The notes under the pieces: generated by a model
Databases searched by the model: none
Seen by the model: the letters and a program-made list of their open reading frames with translations, nothing else
What the model was told of the DNA's origin: nothing
Program-made: the position numbers and the translations under genes
Shown: positions 27,332-38,961 of the stretch, piece by piece
Layout of the letters: the number at the start of each line of letters is the position of its first letter
Position numbering within the stretch: the stretch's first letter is position 1
DNA from: Roseburia sp.
GTDB taxonomy: Bacteria > Bacillota > Clostridia > Lachnospirales > Lachnospiraceae
Direction: 5' to 3'
NCBI GenBank assembly: GCA_026168605.1
Contig: JAPFDX010000012.1
Span: 62,001 to 126,000, forward strand
DNA length: 64,000 nucleotides

Positions 27332-27711
27332 AGATAATTTCCCACCATTTCCAGAAACGCCGCAAGCACGGGCACGCTGATGACCAGGATCGACAGCTTC
27401 GCAAAAATCTCAATCTGGCTGGCAACCGCCGCGTAGCCCGCATCCTTACAGATATTGACCGCAAATTCCGCCACATAGGTGATCCCGACCATCTTGATGA
27501 GCATCCCGATATAGCGGCTGTCCACGGGCAGCACGCTTTCCAGCCGGCGCACAAAATCCAGCACCGTCTCCACCTTCGTCAGCAGATACAAAAAAATGCA
27601 GATGCAGACTGTCATCGCGATGAACATACTGTACTCGCTTTTTTCCCGTTTCAGGGGAATCGCGATCAGAACTCCGGCGATCCCCAAAACCGCAATTTTT
27701 ATAATATCCAT
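27328..27711 (-). CDS. spoIIIAD: Stage III sporulation protein AD
   Basis: This 127-residue membrane protein has about four helices, with the SpoIIIAC/AD family pattern ILGIAGVLIAIPLKREKSEYS at the start and YIGMLIKMVGITYVAEFAVNICKDAG in the middle. It is translationally coupled to spoIIIAE and lies 18 nt after spoIIIAC. Confidence 0.93.
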   Translation of the reverse strand: MDIIKIAVLGIAGVLIAIPLKREKSEYSMFIAMTVCICIFLYLLTKVETVLDFVRRLESVLPVDSRYIGMLIKMVGITYVAEFAVNICKDAGYAAVASQIEIFAKLSILVISVPVLAAFLEMVGNYL

Positions 27712-27729
27712 AAAGCCCTCTCCCGCCTT

Positions 27730-27924
27730 TTACAGTGCAAACAGCGACTGCATCGTCTCAAAAAGCTCATAGATATAGGGAACGATCCAGAACAGCACGA
27801 TGATCAGTCCCGCCAGGCTCGTCAGAAAGGCGTGTTCCTCACGCCCGCTGTGCTTTAGCACCTGGCTGATGACCGTCACCAGGATCCCCACCGCCGCTAT
27901 CTTAAATATCAGATTTACACTCAT
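27730..27924 (-). CDS. spoIIIAC: Stage III sporulation protein AC
   Basis: This 64-residue protein has two membrane helices (FKIAAVGILVTVISQVL and FLTSLAGLIIVLFWIVPYI) and the expected length for SpoIIIAC. It is homologous to the N-terminal half of SpoIIIAD. It lies within the eight-gene operon with short spacers on both sides. Confidence 0.93.
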   Translation of the reverse strand: MSVNLIFKIAAVGILVTVISQVLKHSGREEHAFLTSLAGLIIVLFWIVPYIYELFETMQSLFAL

Positions 27925-27939
27925 GGCAAAACTTCCTTT

Positions 27940-28464
27940 CTACAGGAACAGAATGACGAGCATCAGACCGCAGAGCACGCTGACTGTTCCATATACCTTC
28001 TGTTTCTCCTTCTGTTCCCCCCGCGCCGCCTCGATCAGAAAATCGAGACGCTCCAGCGCCAGTGTGAGATGTCGCTGGTTCTCGTCCACACTTTTTCCAA
28101 AAAAAGCGCTCCCGGCACAAGCGATGACTTCCGTCTCCTCATCCTTTAGCCTTAGTGTCCGCTGATATTTCAAAAAACTGCTCCGCCAGATCTCCTCGCC
28201 GTTTTTCTCCTGCTTTTCCATCAGCCGGTCGGCAATCTCTGCGCAAAGTCCGTTTAACCGTTCATCCCGCGTGCGGATAAAGCAGCCCAGCAGGATCTCC
28301 ACCGGCTGCATACTCTCAAAAGCCGCAGATGCGATATCGACCAGAAGCCGACGCAGCTCGTACAAAAGCCGCAGATGCTCCGTCAGCTCGCGCCGCAGGG
28401 ACTGCGCGATCCCGACGCTCGCCGCCACAATCAGGATACTTCCCGCCGCCTTTAACATAGACAT
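27940..28464 (-). CDS. spoIIIAB: Stage III sporulation protein AB
   Basis: The protein is 174 residues with terminal membrane helices and a helical cytoplasmic middle (LLYELRRLLVDIASAAFESMQPVEILL ... LTLALERLDFLIEAARGE). It resembles GspF-type platform proteins of secretion systems. The ATG lies inside the end of spoIIIAA (13-nt overlap), indicating coupled translation. Confidence 0.92.
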   Translation of the reverse strand: MSMLKAAGSILIVAASVGIAQSLRRELTEHLRLLYELRRLLVDIASAAFESMQPVEILLGCFIRTRDERLNGLCAEIADRLMEKQEKNGEEIWRSSFLKYQRTLRLKDEETEVIACAGSAFFGKSVDENQRHLTLALERLDFLIEAARGEQKEKQKVYGTVSVLCGLMLVILFL

Positions 28465-29420
28465 TCCATTCCCGCATTATAAACGTGATACCTGCGTGTC
28501 CCATCCTCTGCCCGGCAGATGCCGACATACCGCTCAAAGATGCCGCACTTCATCCAGTCCTTTAAGTACGGCTTGTGCCGGAGCTCCTCCACACTTCCCG
28601 CGTGAACCGTGCCGAGCACCCGGCAGCCCGAATACACTGCCCGTTCCACCGCAAGGAAATCCTCCTCGCCGCCCAGCTCATCCACCGCGATCACCTGCGG
28701 CGACATCGCGCGCAAAAGCATCTGAATCCCCGCAGGCTTTGCGCAGCCGCAGAGCACATCCGTGCGCGCGCCAAGCGTATTCTGCGGCACGCCGATATGA
28801 CACGCCGCGATCTCCGAGCGCTCGTCCACCACGCAGACCTTCATCCCCACGCCTCCCGGCTCTCCGTCGGAGAGCATACGGATGCAGTCCCGGAGCAGTG
28901 TCGTCTTTCCCGCGCCCGGCTCCGAGAAAAACAGGGTATTACAGACGCCGTCCTCCTTTTTCAGATGCGGCAGAAGCCCCCGCGCACAGCCCTTTTTTTC
29001 GTGGGCAATACGGATATTCAAAAATGTGACCGGACTGATGCCCGTCAGCCGTCCGCCATCCGTCACTGCGCCGCCCGCCATCCCCACACGGTGCCCGCCC
29101 GCGAGCGTCAGATAGCCCTGCTTTAGTTCTTCCTTGTAGGCGTAGAGCGAATAGCTGCTGATGTAGTTGACCATCTCCGCCACATCCTGCACTGTGGCGC
29201 AGTAGGCTTCCTCCTTTGCGCCGTCCGCTTCCGCCGCGAGCCATATGCCCGTCCCATCGCACAGCTTTACGTATTTCACGCCCGCGCTATGTATCCATTC
29301 GACCGGCTGTGCGACACGCACCCGGATTTCCTCCAGACCGTCAAAGATCTCCTGCACACAGATCTGCTCCCGCAGATGCACCGGGAAAATCTGCTCCAGA
29401 CGAAACTCTCTCTCCGCCAT
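28452..29420 (-). CDS. spoIIIAA: Stage III sporulation protein AA, ATPase
   Basis: ATG 29420 (MAEREFRLEQIF) has GGAGG 7 nt upstream and gives 322 residues; the in-frame start at 29447 falls at the predicted transcription start. It is a secretion-type ATPase with Walker A SEPGAGKTTLLRD near 155 and Walker B VIAVDELGGEEDF near 225. It powers the SpoIIIA-SpoIIQ channel from the mother-cell side. It is the first gene of the operon, behind a sigma-E promoter. Confidence 0.95.
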   Translation of the reverse strand: MAEREFRLEQIFPVHLREQICVQEIFDGLEEIRVRVAQPVEWIHSAGVKYVKLCDGTGIWLAAEADGAKEEAYCATVQDVAEMVNYISSYSLYAYKEELKQGYLTLAGGHRVGMAGGAVTDGGRLTGISPVTFLNIRIAHEKKGCARGLLPHLKKEDGVCNTLFFSEPGAGKTTLLRDCIRMLSDGEPGGVGMKVCVVDERSEIAACHIGVPQNTLGARTDVLCGCAKPAGIQMLLRAMSPQVIAVDELGGEEDFLAVERAVYSGCRVLGTVHAGSVEELRHKPYLKDWMKCGIFERYVGICRAEDGTRRYHVYNAGMECLC

Positions 29421-29452
29421 CCTTCTTCCTCCTTCACAAAAAGCCATGTTCT

Positions 29453-29481
29453 ATTGTATGACTTGTCTCTCTTTTTATGAC
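29453..29481 (-). promoter_or_regulatory. Sigma-E promoter of the spoIIIA operon
   Basis: On the minus strand GTCATAAA (29481-29474) and CATACAAT (29460-29453) are separated by 13 bp. This is essentially the sigma-E consensus (GTCATATT, 13-14 bp, CATACAAT). It lies 33 bp before the spoIIIAA ATG, as expected for an early mother-cell operon. Confidence 0.85.
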
Positions 29482-29664
29482 TAAAATCCGTGCCACCCGG
29501 CTAACGGCTGAAAACTCTAACAGACCGCCGCCCTCACGATTCCGAAAATGAATGGCATAGAAATAGCTTTTTCGGGGCTTGTATGATAAAATAAGAGATG
29601 TAATTTCCCTTTTATCAGGGAGTTGGGTGAAACAGAAACCGGAAGTGGCGGAGGAATAAACGCT

Positions 29665-30339
29665 ATGATGAAAATAGGCATAGACCCAAAACAGTTATAT
29701 GAGGGATGTGTTCAGGCTGCAATCACTCATGCAGTTGCGGTAGGCATATATCCAGAATTGAACTATGAACATTCGTGGGATGGTATAAATTATTGCATGA
29801 ATAATTCTCAGGGATGCAGAGCTGCCATCACGTTTCATAATGACTATATCATTGCTGTTTTTCAAGATATTCATAAAGTAGACAGGAATATAGATGCGTT
29901 AAGCTTCTTTGATGGTGCATCAGAAGAAATAATTCAAATTGCTAAGAGTGAAGCACTGCAATATGTATTGGAAGATATAGAGGGTATTACAAAACCTGTT
30001 ATTTCTTCTGCATTTTGTGGAACATGGGAGCAGTTAAAAAGTATTCAATCTTTAGATGAAATCATAGAAAGTGGTGGTTATATAATCCATTCACAACTTC
30101 TGCCCTACCATGTTGCTATGGATGAATGGCGTGACTATTATAATTTGGATACACATCAGATAACTTTAATCTCAAAATTATTCAACAAAAAAATCAACTC
30201 ACATAAAGAACGGTTGATATTGGAAGATGATGAAATTCAGTTATTATATGGGGACTTTGAAGAATGTCTTGTTTCGTTAGCGGAATTGAAATTCTTTAAA
30301 AAGCAGGAAACTTCCAGTTTCTCCAACTGTGTGAAATAG
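29665..30339 (+). CDS. Hypothetical protein, AT-rich accessory gene
   Basis: I do not recognise this protein. From ATG 29665 (GGAGG 10 nt upstream; a TTG at 29623 is an alternative) it is 224 residues, soluble and acidic, with no signal peptide or membrane helix. The N-terminal half is alpha/beta in character (WDGINYCMNNSQGCRAAITFHNDYIIAVFQD). The C-terminal half is helical and charged. Codon use is AT-rich, unlike the spoIIIA genes next to it, suggesting recent transfer. Size and context would fit an immunity- or defence-type accessory protein, but nothing shows that directly. Confidence 0.7.
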   Translation: MMKIGIDPKQLYEGCVQAAITHAVAVGIYPELNYEHSWDGINYCMNNSQGCRAAITFHNDYIIAVFQDIHKVDRNIDALSFFDGASEEIIQIAKSEALQYVLEDIEGITKPVISSAFCGTWEQLKSIQSLDEIIESGGYIIHSQLLPYHVAMDEWRDYYNLDTHQITLISKLFNKKINSHKERLILEDDEIQLLYGDFEECLVSLAELKFFKKQETSSFSNCVK

Positions 30340-30406
30340 TGTAGCAAAACAACGAGCGGCATACTTCACAAGCCACTCTTATGTCAATAAAAGGAGTAAC
30401 CAGACA

Positions 30407-30973
30407 ATGACGATCATTATCTACATTTTAACAATATTATTTGGTATCATATGTTTCAAAATTGTGAAAACGAAACGCTGTAAAGTTATGCCACTTATAT
30501 GTTCGATTATGTTTATTTCTTTCATTGGGTGTGTAATTATTTCTGCCCTGTCTCTAATTTTACCGTATGGTGAAATTTGGGCTTATCCGTTGGGGGTAAT
30601 GATACTGGGTTTGATACTTATTTTAGTTGGGGCAAATGATTTATATTCCTTACTGTGTTGCAGGGAAAAAGTCGACGGCGTGTATTGCGGCTACAATACA
30701 TATTATGGTGGTAATGGCATTTCTACGCAATCGCCGGTATTTGAATATACATATAACGGAACTCATTATCATGAGCAAACAGCACAAACCGTATCTTATA
30801 AACGATTAAACAGAGATATGATGCAAGGAAATATATATAACATTTATGTTGATCCAAGGCATCCGGCAGTATTTATTTTGACCCAAAAAATCAATATTGC
30901 AACGATCATTTCAATCATATTTGGGTTCGGTTTTTTTACTTTTGGGATTGATATATTATTAACATTTTTGTAG
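30407..30973 (+). CDS. DUF3592-like membrane protein
   Basis: The protein is 188 residues. Helices lie at ~2-18, ~28-50, ~58-78 and the C-terminal ~162-185. Between them is a DUF3592-type domain (VDGVYCGYNTYYGG ... PVFEYTYNGTHYHEQ ... YNIYVDPRHPAVF). Function of the family is unknown. AAAGGAG precedes the ATG. Base composition is AT-rich like the preceding gene, 67 nt upstream, and the two may have arrived together. Confidence 0.72.
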   Translation: MTIIIYILTILFGIICFKIVKTKRCKVMPLICSIMFISFIGCVIISALSLILPYGEIWAYPLGVMILGLILILVGANDLYSLLCCREKVDGVYCGYNTYYGGNGISTQSPVFEYTYNGTHYHEQTAQTVSYKRLNRDMMQGNIYNIYVDPRHPAVFILTQKINIATIISIIFGFGFFTFGIDILLTFL

Positions 30974-31029
30974 TTTGACAAATTTCCTGTCCATACACAG
31001 GGAAGTCAGTCTGATGAGACTGATTTCCC

Positions 31030-31866
31030 TCATCTGGAAACAAGTCTGTTAATGTGTATCGCCAGATATGCCGTCTCCTCATTTGATATGAGCTTCTGAT
31101 ATTCCTTTTTCAACTGTGCCCGCACCTTCTGCGCACAGGCAAGCGCCTTCGGGTACTCTTTTTCCAGATGATGATACAAAAAATCATCTTCGGAATCGAT
31201 CATCTGGTCATTAAAAAACCTCTCCGCAAAATACTTCATGTGCGTGAGAAAACGGGTAAAATGAATGCTGTCTTTATCCGGCTGACACTTCATCGTATAC
31301 GTCACGATCATCTGAACGCGGTCGATCAGTTTCGCCGTGCGCATGGCGTCACTCTGGGAATCGGATTCCTTCTGCGCATTGGCAATATGAAACGCAATAT
31401 TCGCCGCTTCTTCTTCCGGCAGGCATATCCCCAGTTTTTCGCATATGAGCTGCAAGCCATACAGCCCTACCTGATATTCTTTCGCGTAAAAAGTTTTCAA
31501 CTCCCAGAACACACTGTTTGTAATGATTATTTTTTGCCGAACCCGTTCCACGGCAAAATGAATATGGTCTGTCAGCGCCAGATATATATGCTCGTTCAGT
31601 TTTGTGTTTAAGGTTCGTTCCGCTTCCTGCACGATAAGGCTCGTAATCTCGATATAATCTGCGGGGATTGCGCCAAGCAGATCAACTAGCTGGTTTAACT
31701 CTGCGCGTTCATAAGAAATAAACAATTTGCTTTCAGGCTCCGCACTGACCCACTCGCCTTGTTTTCTGCCATAGCCGATTCCTTTCTGGAGCACAATATA
31801 ATCTCTGCCGTTCCCATCATCCGCCAGTATGACACTGGAATTTAAAACCTTTTTTATCCGGGGCAT
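31030..31866 (-). CDS. licT: BglG/LicT-family transcription antiterminator
   Basis: ATG 31866 (MPRIKKVLNSSVILADD) after GGAGG gives 278 residues. Residues ~1-55 are the CAT RNA-binding domain. Two PTS regulation domains follow (~65-170 and ~175-278) with the regulatory His residues in LTDHIHFAVERV, ANIAFHIANAQ, RFLTHMKYFAERF and LAIHINRL. It binds the antiterminator RNA in the bgl leader and stops terminator formation when beta-glucosides are present. It is last in the operon, 38 nt after the phospho-beta-glucosidase gene. Confidence 0.93.
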   Translation of the reverse strand: MPRIKKVLNSSVILADDGNGRDYIVLQKGIGYGRKQGEWVSAEPESKLFISYERAELNQLVDLLGAIPADYIEITSLIVQEAERTLNTKLNEHIYLALTDHIHFAVERVRQKIIITNSVFWELKTFYAKEYQVGLYGLQLICEKLGICLPEEEAANIAFHIANAQKESDSQSDAMRTAKLIDRVQMIVTYTMKCQPDKDSIHFTRFLTHMKYFAERFFNDQMIDSEDDFLYHHLEKEYPKALACAQKVRAQLKKEYQKLISNEETAYLAIHINRLVSR

Positions 31867-31904
31867 CTGCTCTCCCTCCTCCGTCTGACCGCCTTTGTAT
31901 CCTC

Positions 31905-35217
<3,313 letters not shown>

Positions 35218-35271
35218 GTTTTTCTCCTCTCTCATTTTTCAGATTTCATTGCCAGACGGGCCCGGATGGCA

Positions 35272-35338
35272 ATAAAAAAGGACCAATCAAAAATGACAGC
35301 ACAAATAATCTTTGCACTTCTCATTCTTAATTGATCCT
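35272..35338 (-). terminator. Leader terminator of the bgl operon
   Basis: On the minus strand AGGATCAAT..AATGA (from 35338) pairs with TCATT..ATTGGTCCT (ending 35279), with an inner stem GTGCAAA/TTTGTGC, and is followed by TTTTTTT. It ends about 55 nt before the bglP ATG and would stop transcription unless the antiterminator acts. Confidence 0.85.
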
Positions 35339-35360
35339 GCCTGCATAACCAGTCACATGT
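35329..35360 (-). promoter_or_regulatory. Ribonucleic antiterminator (RAT) for the BglG/LicT-type regulator
   Basis: The minus strand reads TGTGACTGGTTATGCAGGCA then GGATC. This resembles the LicT RAT consensus (TGTTACTG, small loop, CAGGCA, then A/G-rich). The ACTG and CAGG arms form the hairpin. Its 3' end shares GGATC with the 5' arm of the terminator, so the two structures are mutually exclusive. The cognate regulator is encoded at 31030-31866. Confidence 0.8.
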
Positions 35361-35470
35361 CTACTAAGATAATTATCCCATATGCATTTCTGAAAAGATT
35401 GTAACGGATAGCGTCTGAAAAATCAATCCGTAAAATTTCACTAAAATGACGTTGAAATTTTATGCACATC

Positions 35471-37258
35471 CTACATACGCTCCGGCGCCTCAAATCCAAG
35501 CACGCCGATACAAGCCTCAAGCACGGATTTCGTCAGGGTCAGAAGGCGGATATAGGACTTCTGCACCGTCTCATTTTCCTCCGACATGATCTTCGTCTCA
35601 TGATAAAAGCTGTTAAACGCATTTGCCAGATCATAGATATAGGAGCATACCTTGTGCGGCGCGCTCTCCTCAAACGCATTCTCCATCATCGCATTAAATC
35701 TCGAGAGTTCTAACATCAGATTCTTCTCGCTCGCAGAGTGCGCGCTCTCGATCACTGCCCCGGTCTCATCCTTGCCAAGCGCGTGATATTTGTTTAAGAT
35801 CGACTTGATGCGCACGATGGTATAGAGGATATAAGGTCCTGTATTCCCCTCAAAAGAGGTAAAGCGGTCGATATCAAAGATATAGTCCTTGCTCGCCTGG
35901 TTGGAGAGATCGCCATACTTCACAGCGGCAAGCGCAACCATCTTTGCCGTTTTTTGAGCCTCCTCTGCACTGATGTCCAGATTTTCCTTTGCCTTCTGGT
36001 TCTCCGTGATCTTCTTTAACATCTCCTCGTTGATCTCATCGAGAAGATATTCCAGACGCATCACGCCGCCGTCGCGCGTCTTAAACGGCTTGCCGTCCTT
36101 GCCGTTCATCGTGCCGAAGCCGATGTGCTTTAACATCGTATTCTCATGCACCAGTCCCGTCTTTCTCGCACAGCGGAATACCTGGATAAAGTGCAGCTCC
36201 TGCCTCTTATCCGTCAGGTAGATCATACCGTCCGGCGCATAATCCTCCATACGCCACACGATCGTCGCCAGATCTGTCGTGCTGTAAAGGGAAGCGCCGT
36301 CGGACTTTAGAATGATACACGGCGGGATCTCCTTCGCATCCGTCTCCTCCTGCACGTCCACCACGAGCGCGCCGTCGCTCATGTAGGCAAAGCCTTCGTC
36401 CTTCATCTTCTGCACCATGTCAGGGATATACGGCTGTGCATCCGACTCGCCCTTCCAGAGCTCAAAGGAGACATTGAGGTTGTCATAATTTTTCTTCAAA
36501 TCTGTCACAGACACATTCAAAATATGGGACAAAAGCGCCTGATAGCCTCTCCTGCCATGCTGCAGCTCATTCGTCGCCTGCATCGCCGCATCGCGGTACG
36601 CCTCGTCCTCCTTGGACTTTTTGCTCGCAGTCGGATAAATCTCCTCCAGCTCAGAGATCGTAAACGGTGCTTCCTTCGGGTACTCGCCGTCGTAGGACTC
36701 GTCAAAATAGACAAGTTCCGGCTTGCGCTCCTTTAACTCCACGATGATCAGTCCCATCTGAAGTCCCCAGTCGCCCAGATGCACGTCGCCGATCATCCGG
36801 TGACCCATAAAATTGCCGATGCGCTTGATGCTCTCGCCGATGATCGCAGAGCGCAGATGCCCGACGTGCAGCGGCTTTGCCACATTCGCCCCGCCGTAAT
36901 CGACGATGATCGTTTTTGGCTGCTCCGGCTTGCCGCAGCCGTATCTGCCCTCGTCCGCCTGCATCTTTACAAGGTAATCCGCCAGATAATCCTCTGCCAG
37001 CTTCAGATTCAAAAATCCCGGCTTTACGGACTCTGCCATTGCAAACATCGCATTGCCGGAAAGTTTTTCTGCAACCTCATCCGCGATCATAAACGGAGCC
37101 TTCTTGTATTCCTTCGCCGCAGCCAGCGCGCCGTTGCACTGGTATTCGCAAAGATCCGGGCGGTTTGACAATGTGACCTTTCCGTATTTTTCATCATAGC
37201 CGCAGTCCGTAAACGCTCTCGTTACCTCTGCGGTGATCAAATCCAAGATTTTTTCCAT
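35471..37258 (-). CDS. argS: Arginyl-tRNA synthetase
   Basis: ATG 37258 (MEKILDLITAEVTRAF, GAGG upstream) gives 595 residues; an in-frame start 60 nt earlier has no ribosome site. It charges tRNA-Arg. Order: N-terminal tRNA D-loop-binding domain (~1-100), HIGH motif as PLHVGHLRSA near 125, catalytic Rossmann domain with the insert around GSTE/DGASLYSTTDLA, and the C-terminal DALR anticodon-binding domain ending APERM. Class I synthetases for Arg often lack a clean KMSKS, as here. Confidence 0.96.
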   Translation of the reverse strand: MEKILDLITAEVTRAFTDCGYDEKYGKVTLSNRPDLCEYQCNGALAAAKEYKKAPFMIADEVAEKLSGNAMFAMAESVKPGFLNLKLAEDYLADYLVKMQADEGRYGCGKPEQPKTIIVDYGGANVAKPLHVGHLRSAIIGESIKRIGNFMGHRMIGDVHLGDWGLQMGLIIVELKERKPELVYFDESYDGEYPKEAPFTISELEEIYPTASKKSKEDEAYRDAAMQATNELQHGRRGYQALLSHILNVSVTDLKKNYDNLNVSFELWKGESDAQPYIPDMVQKMKDEGFAYMSDGALVVDVQEETDAKEIPPCIILKSDGASLYSTTDLATIVWRMEDYAPDGMIYLTDKRQELHFIQVFRCARKTGLVHENTMLKHIGFGTMNGKDGKPFKTRDGGVMRLEYLLDEINEEMLKKITENQKAKENLDISAEEAQKTAKMVALAAVKYGDLSNQASKDYIFDIDRFTSFEGNTGPYILYTIVRIKSILNKYHALGKDETGAVIESAHSASEKNLMLELSRFNAMMENAFEESAPHKVCSYIYDLANAFNSFYHETKIMSEENETVQKSYIRLLTLTKSVLEACIGVLGFEAPERM

Positions 37259-37339
37259 CTCTGTACTTCCTCTCTCGCTCTGTTTTCCATAACGCCGTGC
37301 ATGAAACAAACGCTCCACGGCACGCGCATACTAACGTAT

Positions 37340-37367
37340 AGTATAACATAAGTTTTGATTTTCTCAA
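37340..37367 (-). promoter_or_regulatory. Sigma-A promoter of argS
   Basis: Minus-strand TTGAGA (37367-37362) and TATACT (37345-37340) are separated by 16 bp, about 80 bp before the argS ATG. Confidence 0.55.
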
Positions 37368-37382
37368 GAAAAAACGACGTTT

Positions 37383-37898
37383 CTAATCCTCGTTTTTAAA
37401 AATGACGCCGCGCACCGGTTCAAGCGCGTGCAAAAGGACAGAACCCATGATACAGCAGCAGATCACCTCTCCCGCCCCGACGGTGAGCATATAAAACGGG
37501 ATCGACCAGTCATGTCCGCCAAATTCCATCACAAGCCCATACCCGTAACGCAGCACAAACGGGATGATCAGCATATTTGCAGCCACCGGCGCAAGCGTGC
37601 ACAAAAACTTGTGCCTGCGCAAAAGATACGTTCCGACCGCACCAAGCAGCGTCGCGAGACTTCCGAACACCACATCATAGACTGTCGCCCCGGTCAGCAG
37701 ATTTGAGAGCAGACATCCGATAAAAAGTCCCGGGATCCCGGCGGGTGTAAAATACGGTAAAATGGTAAGCGCCTCCGATACGCGGACCTGGATCGCCCCC
37801 GAGGCAAGATTGAACGCACTGATAAACATTGTCAGCACGACATAGATAGCTGCAATCATCGCAGCCTGCACGATAAATAACACCTTTTTGTTTCTCAT
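37383..37898 (-). CDS. queT: QueT-family queuosine-precursor transporter (ECF S component)
   Basis: ATG 37898 (MRNKKVLFIVQAAMIAAIYVVL) with AAAGGAG gives 171 residues and about five helices. The QueT signature is clear (GAIQVRVSEALTILPYFTPAGIPGLFIGCLLSN, then VFGSLATLLGA). It is the substrate-binding membrane subunit of an energy-coupling-factor transporter for a queuosine precursor such as preQ1 or queuine. The shared ATPase/T subunits are not in the window. A preQ1-I-like aptamer overlaps its ribosome site. The longer frame to 38051 is not translated in my view. Confidence 0.9.
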   Translation of the reverse strand: MRNKKVLFIVQAAMIAAIYVVLTMFISAFNLASGAIQVRVSEALTILPYFTPAGIPGLFIGCLLSNLLTGATVYDVVFGSLATLLGAVGTYLLRRHKFLCTLAPVAANMLIIPFVLRYGYGLVMEFGGHDWSIPFYMLTVGAGEVICCCIMGSVLLHALEPVRGVIFKNED

Positions 37899-37906
37899 AT
37901 TGATTT

Positions 37907-37950
37907 CTCCTTTAGTTTTGTTTTCCGTCAGGAAGGTTGCGAACTGACGT
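37907..37950 (-). promoter_or_regulatory. PreQ1-I riboswitch
   Basis: The minus strand carries stem GTCAG with CTGAC around the loop TTCGCAACCTTC. An A-rich tail (GGAAAACAAAACTAAAGGAG) follows, running into the ribosome site of queT. This is the H-type pseudoknot plan of preQ1-I, very like the Thermoanaerobacter tte example (TCGCA..AACC loop, AACAAAACAA tail). Ligand binding would pull the tail into the pseudoknot and hide AAAGGAG, lowering transporter synthesis. Confidence 0.8.
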
Positions 37951-38062
37951 ATTTGTTGGAAATGCCGCGCCGGGACGATCAGGCAGCCTCCTGCCTGGCA
38001 GACCCGATGCGACACTTCGTCTACTTTAGCACAGTATTTTTTGAATTGCAACTGCGGATTTT

Positions 38063-38908
38063 CTACGCAAAAAACTGCTCCGCAAGCGTGATACTGCCAA
38101 TGTATACGACCGGTCCGGTCAGAAAGATCCTGCCGTCCCCGTCAAATTCCACCAACAGCTCTCCCCCGTGCATATGCACCGTGACCTGATCGTCCACCAG
38201 CCCGAGACGGTGGGACGCCGCTGCCGCCGCGCAGGCGCCCGTGCCGGAGGCATAGGTATATCCCGCTCCCCGTTCATAAATCTCGATGCGGATATTCTCC
38301 CGATCCAACACCTGACAGAGCTGCATATTGATGCGGTTTGGAAAATATTTGGAATTTTCAACATAAGGACCTAACTGCTTTGCCTTCTTCGGGTTGACCT
38401 CCTCCAGCATCAGCACACAGTTTGGATTTCCCATCGACACGCAGGTTGCATTGTAGAAATTGTCGCAGAAAAATACCGCCTCGTTTACGATCTCCTCCCC
38501 GAAGCCGACTGCCGGGATCTCGCTCGCCAGAAATTTCGCCATTCCCATATCCACACGCATCCGGCTTGCGTCCTCCGTGAGAAAAGAGACCCTCGTCTTT
38601 CCCGCCCTGGTCGTAAGCTCATAGGAATCCTCCTTCACATAGCCCGCGTCCCTTAAGTATCTGGAAAAAATACGGATGCCGTTTCCGCTTTTCTCCGCCT
38701 CGCTTCCGTCCGGATTAAAAATGCGGACGGAAATATTTTCCCCATCAAAAAAAGGACCGTACAAAATGCCATCCGCCCCCACCCCGACATTGCGCCTGCA
38801 CAGCGCCTTGATCTGGCGCTCCTGCAAAAGACGCTCGTTCCGGTTCGGGTCGTAGATCAGATAGTCATTTCCCAGTCCATGATATTTACGCAGAGTGATC
38901 TCCGACAT
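38063..38908 (-). CDS. dapF: Diaminopimelate epimerase homologue with both catalytic Cys replaced by Ser
   Basis: ATG 38908 (MSEITLRKYHGLGNDYL, GGAGG 5 nt upstream) gives 281 residues with the complete two-lobed DapF fold (DGSEAE..GNGIR, GNPNC, ERGAG..GTGACA). DapF interconverts LL- and meso-diaminopimelate using two Cys residues, in MCGNGIR and ACGTGA. Here these read KSGNGIR (codon AGC) and ASGTGA (codon TCC), so both are Ser. I checked both codons in the DNA. Epimerase activity by the usual mechanism would be lost or strongly changed. The fold assignment is secure; the reaction is open. Confidence 0.88.
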   Translation of the reverse strand: MSEITLRKYHGLGNDYLIYDPNRNERLLQERQIKALCRRNVGVGADGILYGPFFDGENISVRIFNPDGSEAEKSGNGIRIFSRYLRDAGYVKEDSYELTTRAGKTRVSFLTEDASRMRVDMGMAKFLASEIPAVGFGEEIVNEAVFFCDNFYNATCVSMGNPNCVLMLEEVNPKKAKQLGPYVENSKYFPNRINMQLCQVLDRENIRIEIYERGAGYTYASGTGACAAAAASHRLGLVDDQVTVHMHGGELLVEFDGDGRIFLTGPVVYIGSITLAEQFFA

Positions 38909-38961
38909 AAATACCTCCATCATTGTTCTTATTTTACTATATGCCGCAGAAAAAACTTTGC

